DNA of 64,000 nucleotides from the NCBI GenBank assembly GCA_016218725.1, contig JACRDB010000085.1:115021-179020 (forward strand). The letters are read 5' to 3'. The stretch is from Deltaproteobacteria bacterium. Lineage in GTDB: Bacteria > Myxococcota_A > Polyangia > Polyangiales > Ga0077539. This document shows, one piece after another, positions 1 to 7,990 of the stretch (the first letter of the stretch is position 1; the number at the start of each line of letters is the position of its first letter). Below the pieces are notes generated by a model. The model saw nothing but the letters and a program-made list of their open reading frames with translations. It ran no database searches and was not told where the DNA came from. A program made the position numbers and the translations under genes.

Positions 1-279
1 CAGGAACATCGACCGAGCGAAGACCCCCGACCCGGCGTCGCCTCGCGGGGGTGACCCTCGCGGTGCGGCGGTGGGTCAACCCGGGGGTCACGATTCCGCC
101 GCCGCCCTCGGGGGCGGCTCCACGCCGCAACCCGCGGTGGGTCACGAACTCCGCCGAGAGAGGGTCACGCCGAGGCCGTCGCTGAAGTCCAGAGCACCTG
201 CGCACGTACCCGGCGCAGCCCCACGTACCGTGCCCAGCGCAGTCCGTGCCGATTCATCTGTTCGTCGAACTTCGGCCGA
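1..279. other. No gene; short GGGTCACGA repeats
   Basis: No convincing coding sequence is seen. The stretch carries imperfect repeats: GGGTCACGA followed by TCCGCCG within a few bases occurs twice (about 86-103 and 138-154), and GGGTCA-type hexamers recur at about 73, 86, 138 and 165. They could be protein-binding sites or the worn end of an element. No function is assigned. Confidence 0.4.
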
Positions 280-365
280 CTACCACCACGCTTCTATCTG
301 GAAGCCGTGCGTTCCGATGTAGTCATACCAGCGGGCCGTGCTCTCCAGGAGGCCGAGCGCATCAT

Positions 366-373
366 GGAAGGCC
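366..373. repeat. Target-site duplication, left copy (8 bp)
   Basis: GGAAGGCC directly abuts the left terminal inverted repeat and is identical to the copy at 1384-1391. Eight bp is the usual duplication length of the IS1595 family. Confidence 0.85.
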
Positions 374-1383
374 GGCTCATGGGCCGTTGGGGGTGAAGGC
401 GCCGAAGAGGCGCTGGAGGAACCCGAGGAAGTCACGCCGGAAGTTGTGGAGGCACTGGTAGAACGCGACGTAGAGGTCGAGGCACCACTTGCTCACGCCG
501 CGGAAGGGGCGGAGGAAGTTGCGCAAGCCGAGCCAGTGCCCCTCGATGGTGTTGCAGTGGACCTCGCGGATGCCGTCGCCGTCGTCGTCGCGGGCCCACT
601 CGTGGCGGTTGTGGTTGACCGAGTGGCGGGTGCGACCGCGATCGTCGAGCCCGTCGTAGGCGTGCCACTCGTCGGTGTGCACCTCGGTCCCCTCGCGGGT
701 CACGCGCAGCACCACAGGCTCGATCGCCTTCTGCGTGCTCCGGTAGGTCTGGCGCAGGAACACCTGCCCGGACTCGCGGCCGATCACGCCGAGTACCGGC
801 GGCCGATCGTTGTCGAAGGTCCCATGACCGTTGAACCGGTTCCCTCGCCGCCGTGGGGGATCCTCAGGGTCGGGATGGCGTCGCCCCTTCTCACCGGCGT
901 TTTGGTACAGCTCGTCGGCCTCGACGACGCGATCGGGCAGCGGCGAGGGGGGAAAAGCGTTCCAGGGCGAGGCCCTGAACGCGATGCCGGAGCGGCAGCA
1001 AATGGCGTCGACTGACCCCGAGCTCCTCCGCCAGGTGAAGTGTGGGAACGCCCTGGCAGAAGCCGCGCAGGATCATCACGAGCCGGGACGGGGGATGCCG
1101 CGTGCGTTCGAGCGGGGTGCCCGTGAAGAGGTTGAAGACCTTGCCGCAGGTCCTGCAGCGGTAGTCCACGATGGGCTCCCGGTGGCGGTCGTGCGGCGCC
1201 TGATCGGGCGGCAGCGCGTGCCCCTTCGGGCAGCGCAAGCCTTCGGGATGGAGGGCCGAGAGCAGCAGCCGGTAGCACGCCGCCTCGTCCAGCAGGTCGT
1301 CGATCGGGAACAGCATGGCGCCCACTTCATAGGCACCCCAGTCGCGCCGACAAGGCCGCTTCACCCCGAGCGGCCCATGAGCC
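374..1383 (-). mobile_element. IS1595-family insertion sequence (1010 bp)
   Basis: The ends are imperfect inverted repeats of about 25 bp: 374-398 and 1359-1383 both read GGCTCATGGGCCG, then differ at two positions, then GGGGTGAAG. An 8-bp direct repeat, GGAAGGCC, flanks the element exactly. One transposase reading frame fills it on the minus strand. The length, the ends beginning GGCTCATG, the 8-bp duplication and the ISXO2-like transposase all fit the IS1595 family. The perfect duplication suggests recent insertion. The transposase has a one-base frameshift, so the copy may only move in trans or by slippage. Confidence 0.9.
377..1316 (-). pseudogene. IS1595-family (ISXO2-like) transposase, frameshifted
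   Basis: The start is ATG 1316 (MLFPIDDLLDEAACYRLL). The N-terminal part has a zinc ribbon (CPKGH, then CRTCGKVFN) and the usual GTPLERT/helix-turn-helix region. The frame breaks in the run TTTTCCCCCC (minus strand, 947-956), which is one base too long. Taking one base away restores PLPDRVVEADELYQNAGEKG, then GHGTFDNDRPPVLGVIGRES and the C-terminal half ending at 379-377. The DDE core is visible as EADELYQNAG, HTDEWHAYDG and NTIEGHWLG. The stop lies inside the left inverted repeat. The cause may be a simple indel, a slippery site or a sequencing error in the homopolymer. Confidence 0.8.
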
Positions 1384-1391
1384 GGAAGGCC
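1384..1391. repeat. Target-site duplication, right copy (8 bp)
   Basis: GGAAGGCC, identical to 366-373, lies immediately outside the right inverted repeat of the insertion sequence. Confidence 0.85.
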
Positions 1392-1865
1392 ATGTATTCG
1401 TGACACTCCCACTCCCTGCGCTCCGCGTGCCATACCGGGTCCCACCGGGAACCGCGAGGCCACGTGAATGGGTCAGTGTACTTCGCTTTCAACTCTCCAA
1501 TCGCGGCTTCCAGTTCGCGAGCGAATGCGCAGGCGTCGCTAGGAGTCATGTTTTCACGCGTGAACATCTTTGCAGCGAGACGATGCTTCCCGAGCGCCCG
1601 AAGCTCGCGCACGGCTCTGTACCCGGGGAAGGTGCAGCAGGTCGTGACAAGTCCAAGGAGCTCGTGATCATTCGTCAAAGGACATGGCTGATCTTGGCGG
1701 TGAGTCATGGAGTACGGAATCCTTTGTGTTTGCTTGGAGCTTCCCGCACAGGGATGAGGAAGAAGATGTAGTGGCATAGGGTGACTGGTGTCCTGCCGCT
1801 CACTGAGCTCATGGGCTTTGCGAGCGACAGGACGGACAATGAGTATAGTCAGGGATCTGGACGGC

Positions 1866-2120
1866 TTATTCGGTATCGTCGGGCAGTGGCTTTGAATGAA
1901 GAACCATTCCAACCACTTCCAGCGTTTCCCAGTGAATGATTCTTCCGCATACGTCACATACATAGAGACCGTTCCAGTCTGATTCTATGACGGGTTCCAT
2001 CTGGTCACCATTGACATCGCAGGGGAAGAACCCCGCCCCGCGCGGTGTGTTGCCGCAGAGGCAGACCCATGCGTCGGTGTCCTGGGGATGATGCGTGATC
2101 CGTTCGATTGTCGAAGACAT
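1866..2120 (-). CDS. Small CxC/CxxC protein, putative zinc ribbon (84 aa)
   Basis: The protein starts MSSTIERITHHPQDTDAW. It has two cysteine knuckles, CLCGNTP near residue 20 and CDVCGRIIHWETL near residue 56, with one further Cys (FFPCDVNG) between them. This is a typical small structural zinc-binding fold. The C-terminal half (VCGRIIHWETLEVVGMV) resembles small proteins often found beside mobile and defence genes, but no named family is assigned. It is the last of a short run of minus-strand genes and lies about 150 bp upstream of the split gene. Function unknown. Confidence 0.6.
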   Translation of the reverse strand: MSSTIERITHHPQDTDAWVCLCGNTPRGAGFFPCDVNGDQMEPVIESDWNGLYVCDVCGRIIHWETLEVVGMVLHSKPLPDDTE

Positions 2121-2132
2121 ATGAGGAGAGCA

Positions 2133-2264
2133 TTAGTGTTGAGTTCCTCTTGAGCGCCGGCGTCTCTGGAGCCCGAGGGCGAGAAGAAGTCCGAAGAGAA
2201 TGATGCGGGGCGCGCGGTGGTCGCCCGCGAGATGGGCCCGGAGGGCCGCGAGAAGATCGGGCAT
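2133..2264 (-). CDS. Possible small membrane peptide (43 aa)
   Basis: ATG 2264 opens a frame giving MPDLLAALRAHLAGDHRAP followed by a hydrophobic stretch (IILFGLLLALGL) and a basic tail rich in Arg. It fits neatly between two likelier genes on the same strand (13 bp both upstream and downstream), which is the main argument for it. No homologous family is recognised. It may be a chance frame in GC-rich DNA. Confidence 0.25.
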   Translation of the reverse strand: MPDLLAALRAHLAGDHRAPRIILFGLLLALGLQRRRRSRGTQH

Positions 2265-2277
2265 AGCGCGGGGAAGA

Positions 2278-2487
2278 TCATGCCGAGCGGCTGCTCGGTC
2301 CCCTACGCGTTCGCGCCTCCTTCGTGCGCCAGTCGGAAAGGTCTGGGGGTGCGTTCGCCGGCACGTACCACCATTCGGTGGTGATTCGCCGGCGCTCTGC
2401 GCCCGGAATCTTTCCACGACGAACGAGAGTTGAGGCTGCCTTCGGAGAGATCCCATGTAGCTCCGCCCACATGGAGAGCGGGATCAT
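2278..2487 (-). CDS. Small DNA-binding-like protein (69 aa)
   Basis: The chosen start, ATG 2487, gives MIPLSMWAELHGISPKAAST. The frame extends further upstream without a plausible start context. The pattern is that of a helix-turn-helix reader or excisionase-like fold: LSMWAELHGISPKAASTLVRR, then GKIPGAERRRITTEWWYVP, which matches the wing and Trp-rich strand of MerR/excisionase-type small proteins. A basic tail follows. It probably binds DNA and is the first gene of the minus-strand group ending at 1866. The family name is not certain. Confidence 0.5.
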   Translation of the reverse strand: MIPLSMWAELHGISPKAASTLVRRGKIPGAERRRITTEWWYVPANAPPDLSDWRTKEARTRRGPSSRSA

Positions 2488-2817
2488 CGAGGGAGTGGCT
2501 GGTGTTGAGTCGATATAGAGAGAGGCTAGGTGACTTATGAGACCATTGAACCAGTACTGACGGGGGGCGTCAATACCAATTGTCCACAGTCGGATGGACC
2601 CGAGCGGAGGACCAAGTGGTGGGAAAGGTGGTGGGAACCCGAGAGGACGCTCGCTCCGAGAAAACAAGGGCTCCAACCCGATCGGCCGCTTCCGGGGGTG
2701 GGAACCGATCGTGCTCGGAGAGGAACGCGCCGACATCCACGCTGAGGTTGTCGGACGTGCTGCGAAACTCGAACGGGGCTACATCGCGCCGCAGATGAGT
2801 CGGCTCCTATCTGCTGT
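2488..2817. other. Intergenic region, 330 bp
   Basis: No supported gene is seen. G-rich repeats (GGTGGGAAAGGTGGTGGGAA at about 2619-2638) stand out. The region separates the metallopeptidase gene, which ends at 2818, from the small-protein group and could hold the latter's promoter. No clear promoter pair was found. Confidence 0.35.
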
Positions 2818-3921
2818 CTACCTCCCCGCCAGCTGACTCTCGTACCCCGCACGGTACGCGGCGGCGCGAACGTCGGGGCTGGGATGGTCGCACGAACTGC
2901 TGGTGCATCCGATCGTCCAGAAAAACATCTCGCCGAGTTCGAGGCTCCTGCCGCGAGCAGCATCGAGACGCCCCGCCCAGTAGTCGGCGCCTGCCTCGTC
3001 ATCGGGCGCGTACGGGTTACGGGCTCCGCTGTAGATCAAGGCGTGCCCGAGCTCATGCGCGATGCACCGACGGGTTGCGACCTCGCGCGCGTATACCGGA
3101 AGCGTCTGCGCGCTCGGGATCGAGCCGTAGCTCTGGGTGTAGATCGCCGCCACCTGGGCCGACCATCGGCCGAGCACCGCGCCCGCGATCTGATCCATGT
3201 CGCGAACGCCGACGAGGATCGTCCAGTCGGCCGCGCTGAAGATCCCGCCGACGCCGTGCAGGTCATCGTAAAACTCGAGGGCGGGGGCGGACCTCAGATT
3301 CGTCAGCCCGACCATCTCGCGGTACTCGGCGACCATGTCCGCGGGCCCGAAGACAGGCGTCGCCGACTTCAGCTCGGGTCCCCCGGCCAACCCGCGGCCC
3401 GTGAAGAGGAGGCGCCGTGGATGGCGCTGGACATTGCGGTTCAAGCAACCCTTGAAACAGGGCATCGGACTCGTTCCTTTCACTGCGTAGTTCTTGGTCT
3501 CTCCCGTGTCGTGAAGCGCCGCTACGAGCAGCACCGCGATCCCAGCGCCGATGAGCGCGCCCTCCCGGCGGTTGCTGACGGCGGCGCCGAGCGCGCCCCC
3601 GAGGAGAGCTGCCCCGAGCACCGTCGCCACGGCCTGGGTCTGCTCCCCCGCGGGTGCCGCGAGGTTTACGGATGGTGCGACGTCGACGAACGCCTCCCAG
3701 CGGTCCGCGAACTCGCGCACGGCGAGGACCGGCTCTCCGGGCACACCTTCGAAGGTGTAGTCGGCGATCTGGCCCACCGGCCACGTCGATGTCAGGCGCG
3801 CGCCCGCCTCGCGGGGGTGGGGAAAGCCCCGGCCCCGAGGGATGACTACCGAGGGGAGGCCGTTCGCTTGGAGGTGGCGCTGGACTGCCATCCAGGTGCG
3901 TTGGTTCTGGTCAGCGATCAT
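2818..3921 (-). CDS. Membrane-anchored zincin metallopeptidase-like protein (367 aa)
   Basis: The N-terminal 90 residues form a soluble domain. Residues about 95-136 hold two hydrophobic, Gly/Ala-rich segments split by NRREG, which looks like a membrane hairpin or glycine zipper. The catalytic half carries HELGHALIYSG (His289, Glu290, His293) and, 16 residues on, DDEAGADYWAGRLD. The Glu309/Asp313 cluster can supply the third zinc ligand, as in other HExxH...ExxAD zincins. A CTSSSCDHP pair near the end may form a disulfide. The start (ATG 3921) overlaps the upstream gene's stop by 4 bp, so the two are translated together. The substrate is unknown. Confidence 0.6.
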   Translation of the reverse strand: MIADQNQRTWMAVQRHLQANGLPSVVIPRGRGFPHPREAGARLTSTWPVGQIADYTFEGVPGEPVLAVREFADRWEAFVDVAPSVNLAAPAGEQTQAVATVLGAALLGGALGAAVSNRREGALIGAGIAVLLVAALHDTGETKNYAVKGTSPMPCFKGCLNRNVQRHPRRLLFTGRGLAGGPELKSATPVFGPADMVAEYREMVGLTNLRSAPALEFYDDLHGVGGIFSAADWTILVGVRDMDQIAGAVLGRWSAQVAAIYTQSYGSIPSAQTLPVYAREVATRRCIAHELGHALIYSGARNPYAPDDEAGADYWAGRLDAARGRSLELGEMFFWTIGCTSSSCDHPSPDVRAAAYRAGYESQLAGR

Positions 3922-4802
3922 CTTTCAGGCATCTCCTCCGCGGCCGCGAGGAGGAGATCAATCAGCCGATCTCCATCCTTGTTGATCGGCGGACGACCCT
4001 TCTCGATCGCCCGCCGGAGTCGGCTACGGCGCTGATCGACGGCGTTCACCGAGGGGAAGTGTTCGGGGTAGCGATCGGTGATCTGTTGCGAGCCCATGTC
4101 GTTCTCGAATGACGACGGCCGCATGACGGCTGCATCCTTCGCGTCGAGGGCGCGTACGACTCCGATCACGCGCTCGAGCGCGCCGAGGTGCGCGGGGTCA
4201 TCGGCCCGAGCCGCAGCCTCCGCTTCATGCACGTCGGCGATGGCGCAGAGCATGACCTCCCTCACGAGAACATCGAGCGGGCGAACATCGGGCAGCTCGG
4301 CAAGCGGAAGCTCAACCATATCGTCGACGACGCCCTGCGCGTACTCGTCGATGCGACGCAAGGTTCCGACGGCGGCAAACACCGGCTGGTCCCAGGTTCC
4401 GACGAGCAGGTTGAAGCGCACGGCCTCGTAGAGGACGAAGCGCAGGAGCGCGCCCTCCGCGTCACCGCGCCGGGCGGCACGGGCGAAGCACTCGCTGCGG
4501 ACCGGGTCGAAGTCGCCCTCCACGGCGCGCCGCACGACCGCCTTCACCGCGTCGAGCAACGGTGTTGGGACGCGGCGTTGGAGCCAGTCCTCAAGGCCGT
4601 AGTGGAGCCGGGCCATCTGCGGGAAGGTGATCTGCGTGACGGCCTCCGCGTACGGGATGCCGCTCATCTCCGCGCGTGACACCTCCACCGCGAGGCCCAT
4701 CGCATCGAGGACGATGGCGGGCAGGGCGCGCTCGATCAACCCCTGGAATTCCGGGGGATAGAGCGGCATGACGGTGCGGACGACGGTGACGACGAGCTCC
4801 AC
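3918..4802 (-). CDS. Hypothetical protein, mostly helical (294 aa)
   Basis: The family is not recognised. The sequence predicts an all-helical protein with many Arg/Glu and Ala-rich helices (for example PLDVLVREVMLCAIADVHEAE) and no signal peptide or membrane segment. The C-terminal 60 residues are basic, with a possible DNA- or protein-contacting helix (NAVDQRRSRLRRAIEKGR). Its stop overlaps the start of the metallopeptidase gene, and an 18-bp gap separates it from the small zinc-ribbon gene upstream. These three genes therefore look like one transcription unit, perhaps the distal part of the defence operon. Confidence 0.55.
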   Translation of the reverse strand: MELVVTVVRTVMPLYPPEFQGLIERALPAIVLDAMGLAVEVSRAEMSGIPYAEAVTQITFPQMARLHYGLEDWLQRRVPTPLLDAVKAVVRRAVEGDFDPVRSECFARAARRGDAEGALLRFVLYEAVRFNLLVGTWDQPVFAAVGTLRRIDEYAQGVVDDMVELPLAELPDVRPLDVLVREVMLCAIADVHEAEAAARADDPAHLGALERVIGVVRALDAKDAAVMRPSSFENDMGSQQITDRYPEHFPSVNAVDQRRSRLRRAIEKGRPPINKDGDRLIDLLLAAAEEMPER

Positions 4803-4820
4803 GTCCTCCCCCTGGTCGCG

Positions 4821-5039
4821 CTACGACGCGGCGCCGCAGCGCGGGCACGCGAGGCCGCAGTCGATCGCGTGCCCGATAGCCCCGCCGACCAGCACCCCGC
4901 CCGCCGCGACCGCCTGCTGAACCCCCTGACCGCGGAGGGCCTTCTTCCCGAGGAGAAGAGCGAGGAGGGGGACGGCGATGGCCCCCACGACCTTCCCGAT
5001 GACCTGTTCGTAGACGTGCCCACAGCTCCGGCATTGCAT
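4821..5039 (-). CDS. Small zinc-ribbon membrane protein (72 aa)
   Basis: ATG 5039 gives MQCRSCGHVYEQVIGKVVG. A CxxC knuckle at residues 3-6 and a second Cys cluster at the C terminus (DCGLACPRCGA) enclose a hydrophobic, Gly-rich middle (AIAVPLLALLLG; AGGVLVGGAIGHAI) resembling a glycine-zipper membrane hairpin. Such zinc-ribbon/glycine-zipper micro-proteins are common but poorly characterised. About 250 bp separate it from the E1-like gene. Confidence 0.5.
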   Translation of the reverse strand: MQCRSCGHVYEQVIGKVVGAIAVPLLALLLGKKALRGQGVQQAVAAGGVLVGGAIGHAIDCGLACPRCGAAS

Positions 5040-5287
5040 GGCGAGTACTCCGTGACGGTGGTGATGACCGACGTGTTCACCCAGCGTGACACGCGAATTC
5101 GTGTTCCTGACGGGGTGGTCGTCGAATTCGAGAAGCCTCGGTCGGCAGCGCCGTGGCGACGACGCCCACGAGCGCCGCGCTTCCCAGGGATCCAGGACCG
5201 ACCACCGCCTCTTGCGTGGCTCGATGTTCTCTCTCCGTTCCTCCCGAAGCATGTGATCGGTGCCCGGCTCCTCCCGCCCGCGCGTGC

Positions 5288-6772
5288 TCACGCCGCGGAC
5301 GGGTACTTGGCGTGGTAGACCCCGACGTACTCGGAGTCGCGGCAGATGCACCGACCCGTGATGTCCTGGCCGCGCACCTCGTGGAAGGCGTCGGTCGGTG
5401 AGCCCAGCAGGTCCAACCGCGTGTAGTTCGTCGCCGTCGCGGCGCACGCGCCGGCGCGCTCGAGGACGAACCGCGCGGCGAGCAGGACGCCCGCCGCCGC
5501 GGACACGAACGCGAGCGGGGTGACGACATCGCCACTCCCCGGCGCGTTGATCGCCACCGCCCCGCAGACGGCGCGCTGGTGGAAGGACTGGATGTGCTGC
5601 CCGACCCAGCTCTCGAAGGCGCCCGGCGGCACGCCCCGGTGTTGCTCGACCCTCCGCACCAGCCACGCCTCCACGGGCCGGTTCGCGACGAGGTGCTCCT
5701 CGACGAGGCCGACGTCGAGCCCGAGGTCCGCGGCGAGGCGCTCCTCCGGCGACGCGGACCCCGGGCGCGGAAGGTAGAGGCAGTGGAGGCACGCGCGGCC
5801 GTCGGCGAAGCCGTGGCGGGAGACGGTCACGAGGCTGTCGCTGGTCGCGGCGTTGAGCGCGATCCGCGGGAGGCTCTTCGCGAGCGCGCGCCGCCCGGCC
5901 TCGCTGTCGATGGGGCAGAGCAGCAACTCGACGTGGTGGCCGTGCTGAGCGGCGAAGGCAGCGAAGTTGTCGTTGAACGGCGTGACGACGGCGCCGCGAC
6001 TCGCGAGCGCCTGCTTCGCGACGTCAGGCTTCAAGGCACCGATATCGGAGCGGCGCATCAGCACGTAGCGGTTGAGGTTCAGGAGATCGATGTGGTCGCC
6101 GTCGATGACGTGGAGCCGCCCCGCGAGGCGCGGGACGTGGCCCAGCGCGTAGACGAAGGCGCAGCCCACCGCGCCGGCCCCCACCAGGTGCGTCTCGCCG
6201 AGGTCCACCTCGGTCGGCGGCGCCATCGTCGGCGCCATGCCCAGCAGGCCGACGCGAAACGGCGCGACCGGCCCGCGCGCGGCGCCCGCCGCGGCGGCGG
6301 CGTGGAGGAACACCTGGGACGCGCCGTGGCAGGCCGCCGCGAGGGCCGCGAGGAGCCCGGGGCGCGCCCCCGAGGGCGCGGCGTCGAGGGTCACGCTCCA
6401 CCCGTCGAAGCCCACGAACGTCGTCCGCGACGCGCCGGTCCCCGGCGGCGCTCCGACGCCCAGGGCGATGTCCGTGCGCGCGGGCGCGCCGAGCGCGACG
6501 TTCCCCTCGCAGAGCTGCTGGAGAATCGGCACCGCCTCGTGGAGCGAGGTCAGGCCCCAGGGGTTCGGCCCCAGCGCCGCGTCGGGCGCCACGAGCTGCA
6601 CGCGGCGAAACATTCGGACCACGAGGTTCGCGGCGAGCAGCCACGCCGCCACGGCGTCCGGGCGCTGCTCCTGGCCCGGCGGGAGCTCGACGGTCACGAC
6701 GGGCGAAGCGAAGACCTCGGGCAGCACCCCTACGCGGGCGGCGAAGCGCTCGTTCTCGAGCCCGTACCTCAC
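5288..6772 (-). CDS. E1-like ubiquitin-activating enzyme, ThiF/MoeB fold (494 aa)
   Basis: Residues about 195-335 form the adenylating Rossmann core: LVGAGAVGCAF (GxGxxG, 198-203), IDGDHIDLLNLNRYVLM (Asp224, Asn232-Arg235) and a helix carrying Lys249 (GALKPDVAKQ). This core binds ATP and adenylates the C terminus of the Ubl. CLHC (328-331) and CIC near the C terminus look like the four-cysteine zinc site of E1 enzymes. Another Cys (QRAVCGAV) is a candidate for the thioester. The 190-residue N-terminal part is unlike the core and probably family-specific. The start is GTG 6772, overlapping the JAB gene's stop (GTGA). As last gene of the Ubl-E2-JAB-E1 cassette it should charge the Ubl and pass it to the E2. 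Confidence 0.85.
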   Translation of the reverse strand: MRYGLENERFAARVGVLPEVFASPVVTVELPPGQEQRPDAVAAWLLAANLVVRMFRRVQLVAPDAALGPNPWGLTSLHEAVPILQQLCEGNVALGAPARTDIALGVGAPPGTGASRTTFVGFDGWSVTLDAAPSGARPGLLAALAAACHGASQVFLHAAAAAGAARGPVAPFRVGLLGMAPTMAPPTEVDLGETHLVGAGAVGCAFVYALGHVPRLAGRLHVIDGDHIDLLNLNRYVLMRRSDIGALKPDVAKQALASRGAVVTPFNDNFAAFAAQHGHHVELLLCPIDSEAGRRALAKSLPRIALNAATSDSLVTVSRHGFADGRACLHCLYLPRPGSASPEERLAADLGLDVGLVEEHLVANRPVEAWLVRRVEQHRGVPPGAFESWVGQHIQSFHQRAVCGAVAINAPGSGDVVTPLAFVSAAAGVLLAARFVLERAGACAATATNYTRLDLLGSPTDAFHEVRGQDITGRCICRDSEYVGVYHAKYPSAA

Positions 6773-7266
6773 GGCGTCACCTCGAAGAGCGTCTCGACGG
6801 CGCCGCGCGGGAGCTCCTCCCAGACGCCCGCGCCCGCGTGGCGGTGCACCGAGGTCGCGCGCAGGTCGCCGTCCCAGTCGCGGGCGAAGTACGGCACGAC
6901 GATCGAGAGCGCCCCGAGGTGCCGCGGGATCGCCAGCCGATCATCGGCCGCCGAGTGGAAGGCCTCCGCGGGGTGCGTGTGGACCTGGACCAGGATGAAT
7001 TCGCCGCGGGCGGCGACGCGCTCGACGAGCCGCAGCCGTTCGTCAAGCGGCACGTCGAAGTGGAGCCGCCCGGCGCGCTGCTCGGGTACCACCAGCTCGG
7101 TCGCCTCGGCGACGACCTCCGAGACCACGTGGCCCTGCCAGAGAACCACCGCCTCGATCGCGTCGCGGCTCAGGTCGCGGAGCGTCTGCGCGGTGGCGCG
7201 AAGTAGCGCGCGGGGGACGCGGTAGCGAGCCAGGGTCGGCGGCACCGCGCGGAACCCGTCAGCCAT
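6769..7266 (-). CDS. JAB/JAMM-family isopeptidase (165 aa)
   Basis: The metal-binding JAMM signature is complete: Glu38 in the first strand region, then VQVHTHPAEAFHSAADD, which is HxHP-x(6)-SxxD (His96, His98, Ser105, Asp108). The length and the strand/helix order fit prokaryotic JAB proteins linked to ubiquitin-like systems. There it either trims the Ubl precursor to expose Gly-Gly or removes Ubl from targets. The start (ATG 7266) overlaps the end of the E2 gene by 8 bp and its stop overlaps the E1 start, so expression should be coupled. Confidence 0.85.
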   Translation of the reverse strand: MADGFRAVPPTLARYRVPRALLRATAQTLRDLSRDAIEAVVLWQGHVVSEVVAEATELVVPEQRAGRLHFDVPLDERLRLVERVAARGEFILVQVHTHPAEAFHSAADDRLAIPRHLGALSIVVPYFARDWDGDLRATSVHRHAGAGVWEELPRGAVETLFEVTP

Positions 7267-7711
7267 TGGTCACCTCGAAGCGCTGCTGGACCCGCTGCAC
7301 GATGTAGAGCACCCCGTAGCTGTCGCGGCCGCGCAGCCCCTCCCAGGCGTCGTTCAGGTGGCTCGGGTGGGTGTGGTACTCCCGAATGCCGGGCAGGCAC
7401 AGGAACGGGCGCCCCGTCGAGGGGTGCGGGTTGCCCGCCGACCACCCGCCCTGCGGCCAGCGCTCCCAGGGCAGCGCGGCGCCGGTCGCCGGGTCAAACA
7501 GGCCGAGCGACGGCGGGAGAGCATCCCACGCGGTGAAGTCGAAGTGGAAGCCGACCCGACGCCGCGACCCCGGGTGCGTGAGCACGAGGTGCATGTGCGG
7601 GTACCGGGCCTCGACGACCTCCCAGCCGTGCGCGGCGGCGAAGGCGCTCGCTTCGTCGGTGAGCGCCTTCGCGGCGCGTGCGAACTTGGCCTCGCTGACC
7701 TGGGGGTCCAC
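7259..7711 (-). CDS. E2-like ubiquitin-conjugating enzyme (150 aa)
   Basis: The size and position (between Ubl and JAB) fit a prokaryotic E2-like protein. An early helix is followed by strands (VEARYPHMHLVLTHPG, RRVGFHFDF) and a Trp/Pro/Gly-rich stretch before PFLCLPG, where Cys105 is the likely catalytic cysteine. The next segment (IREYHTHPSHLNDAWEGLRGR) carries conserved-looking His residues and resembles the His-rich, once metal-binding-labelled variants of bacterial E2s. The start is GTG 7711, 3 bp after the Ubl stop. Expected role: take Ubl from E1 onto Cys105 and transfer it to a target. Assignment rests on context plus these motifs. Confidence 0.7.
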   Translation of the reverse strand: MDPQVSEAKFARAAKALTDEASAFAAAHGWEVVEARYPHMHLVLTHPGSRRRVGFHFDFTAWDALPPSLGLFDPATGAALPWERWPQGGWSAGNPHPSTGRPFLCLPGIREYHTHPSHLNDAWEGLRGRDSYGVLYIVQRVQQRFEVTNG

Positions 7712-7714
7712 GGC

Positions 7715-7990
7715 TCAGGCCCCCCCGCCGCTCTCGCGCGGCGCGAGCTTGAGCTTCGCCCCGTCGGGCACGCCCGCCTGCGCGATGGTCAGCTTCGGGT
7801 CCAGCACCTGGTCGCCCAGGCGCAGCTCCCACACCTCGCCCGGCGCGGGCGTGATGTGCAGCTTCGTGAACGTCCGCTGGACGACGTGATCGAGCGTCTG
7901 GTGGATGTTGAAGTCGTCCTCGAACGTGCCGGAGAGGGTCTGGACGATCAGGTGGATCCGCGGGTCCGGCTTCTGGTGGTCGTTCTGCAT
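7715..7990 (-). CDS. Ubiquitin-like modifier protein (91 aa)
   Basis: A single beta-grasp-sized domain (IHLIVQTLSGTFEDDFNIHQ, then VWELRLGDQVLDPKLTIAQA, then GVPDGAKLKLAP) ends in RESGGGA. The spacing LRLGDQVLD...GAKLKL follows ubiquitin/YukD-type folds. The C-terminal GGGA means one residue must be removed to expose Gly-Gly, a job for the JAB protein two genes on. A good ribosome site (AGGAG, 7 bp before ATG 7990) starts the cassette, and 131 bp separate it from the upstream gene, so a promoter of its own is possible. Confidence 0.75.
   Translation of the reverse strand: MQNDHQKPDPRIHLIVQTLSGTFEDDFNIHQTLDHVVQRTFTKLHITPAPGEVWELRLGDQVLDPKLTIAQAGVPDGAKLKLAPRESGGGA

Larger units (their letters stand above)
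280..1708 (-). pseudogene. Small hypothetical gene split by an IS1595-family insertion
   Basis: The reading frame starts at ATG 1708, runs to the IS at 1384, and resumes on the other side of the element. Removing the IS and one copy of the duplication (366-1383 region) restores an open frame: ...HEYMAF then HDALGLLESTARWYDYIGT, ending at TAG 282-280. The joined product is about 138 residues. It is helix-rich, with Trp- and charge-rich segments near the middle (DPFTWPRGSRWDPVWHAERR). The family is not recognised. The original start could lie upstream because the frame stays open to about 1963. The gene is almost certainly inactive with the IS in place, unless the N-terminal part of about 110 residues is functional. 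Confidence 0.6.

Noticed and set aside
5288..7990. Type II CBASS (E1-E2 and JAB with a CD-NTase)
   Set aside because: No CD-NTase or CBASS effector gene is adjacent; instead a Ubl gene is present, fitting a conjugation cassette.
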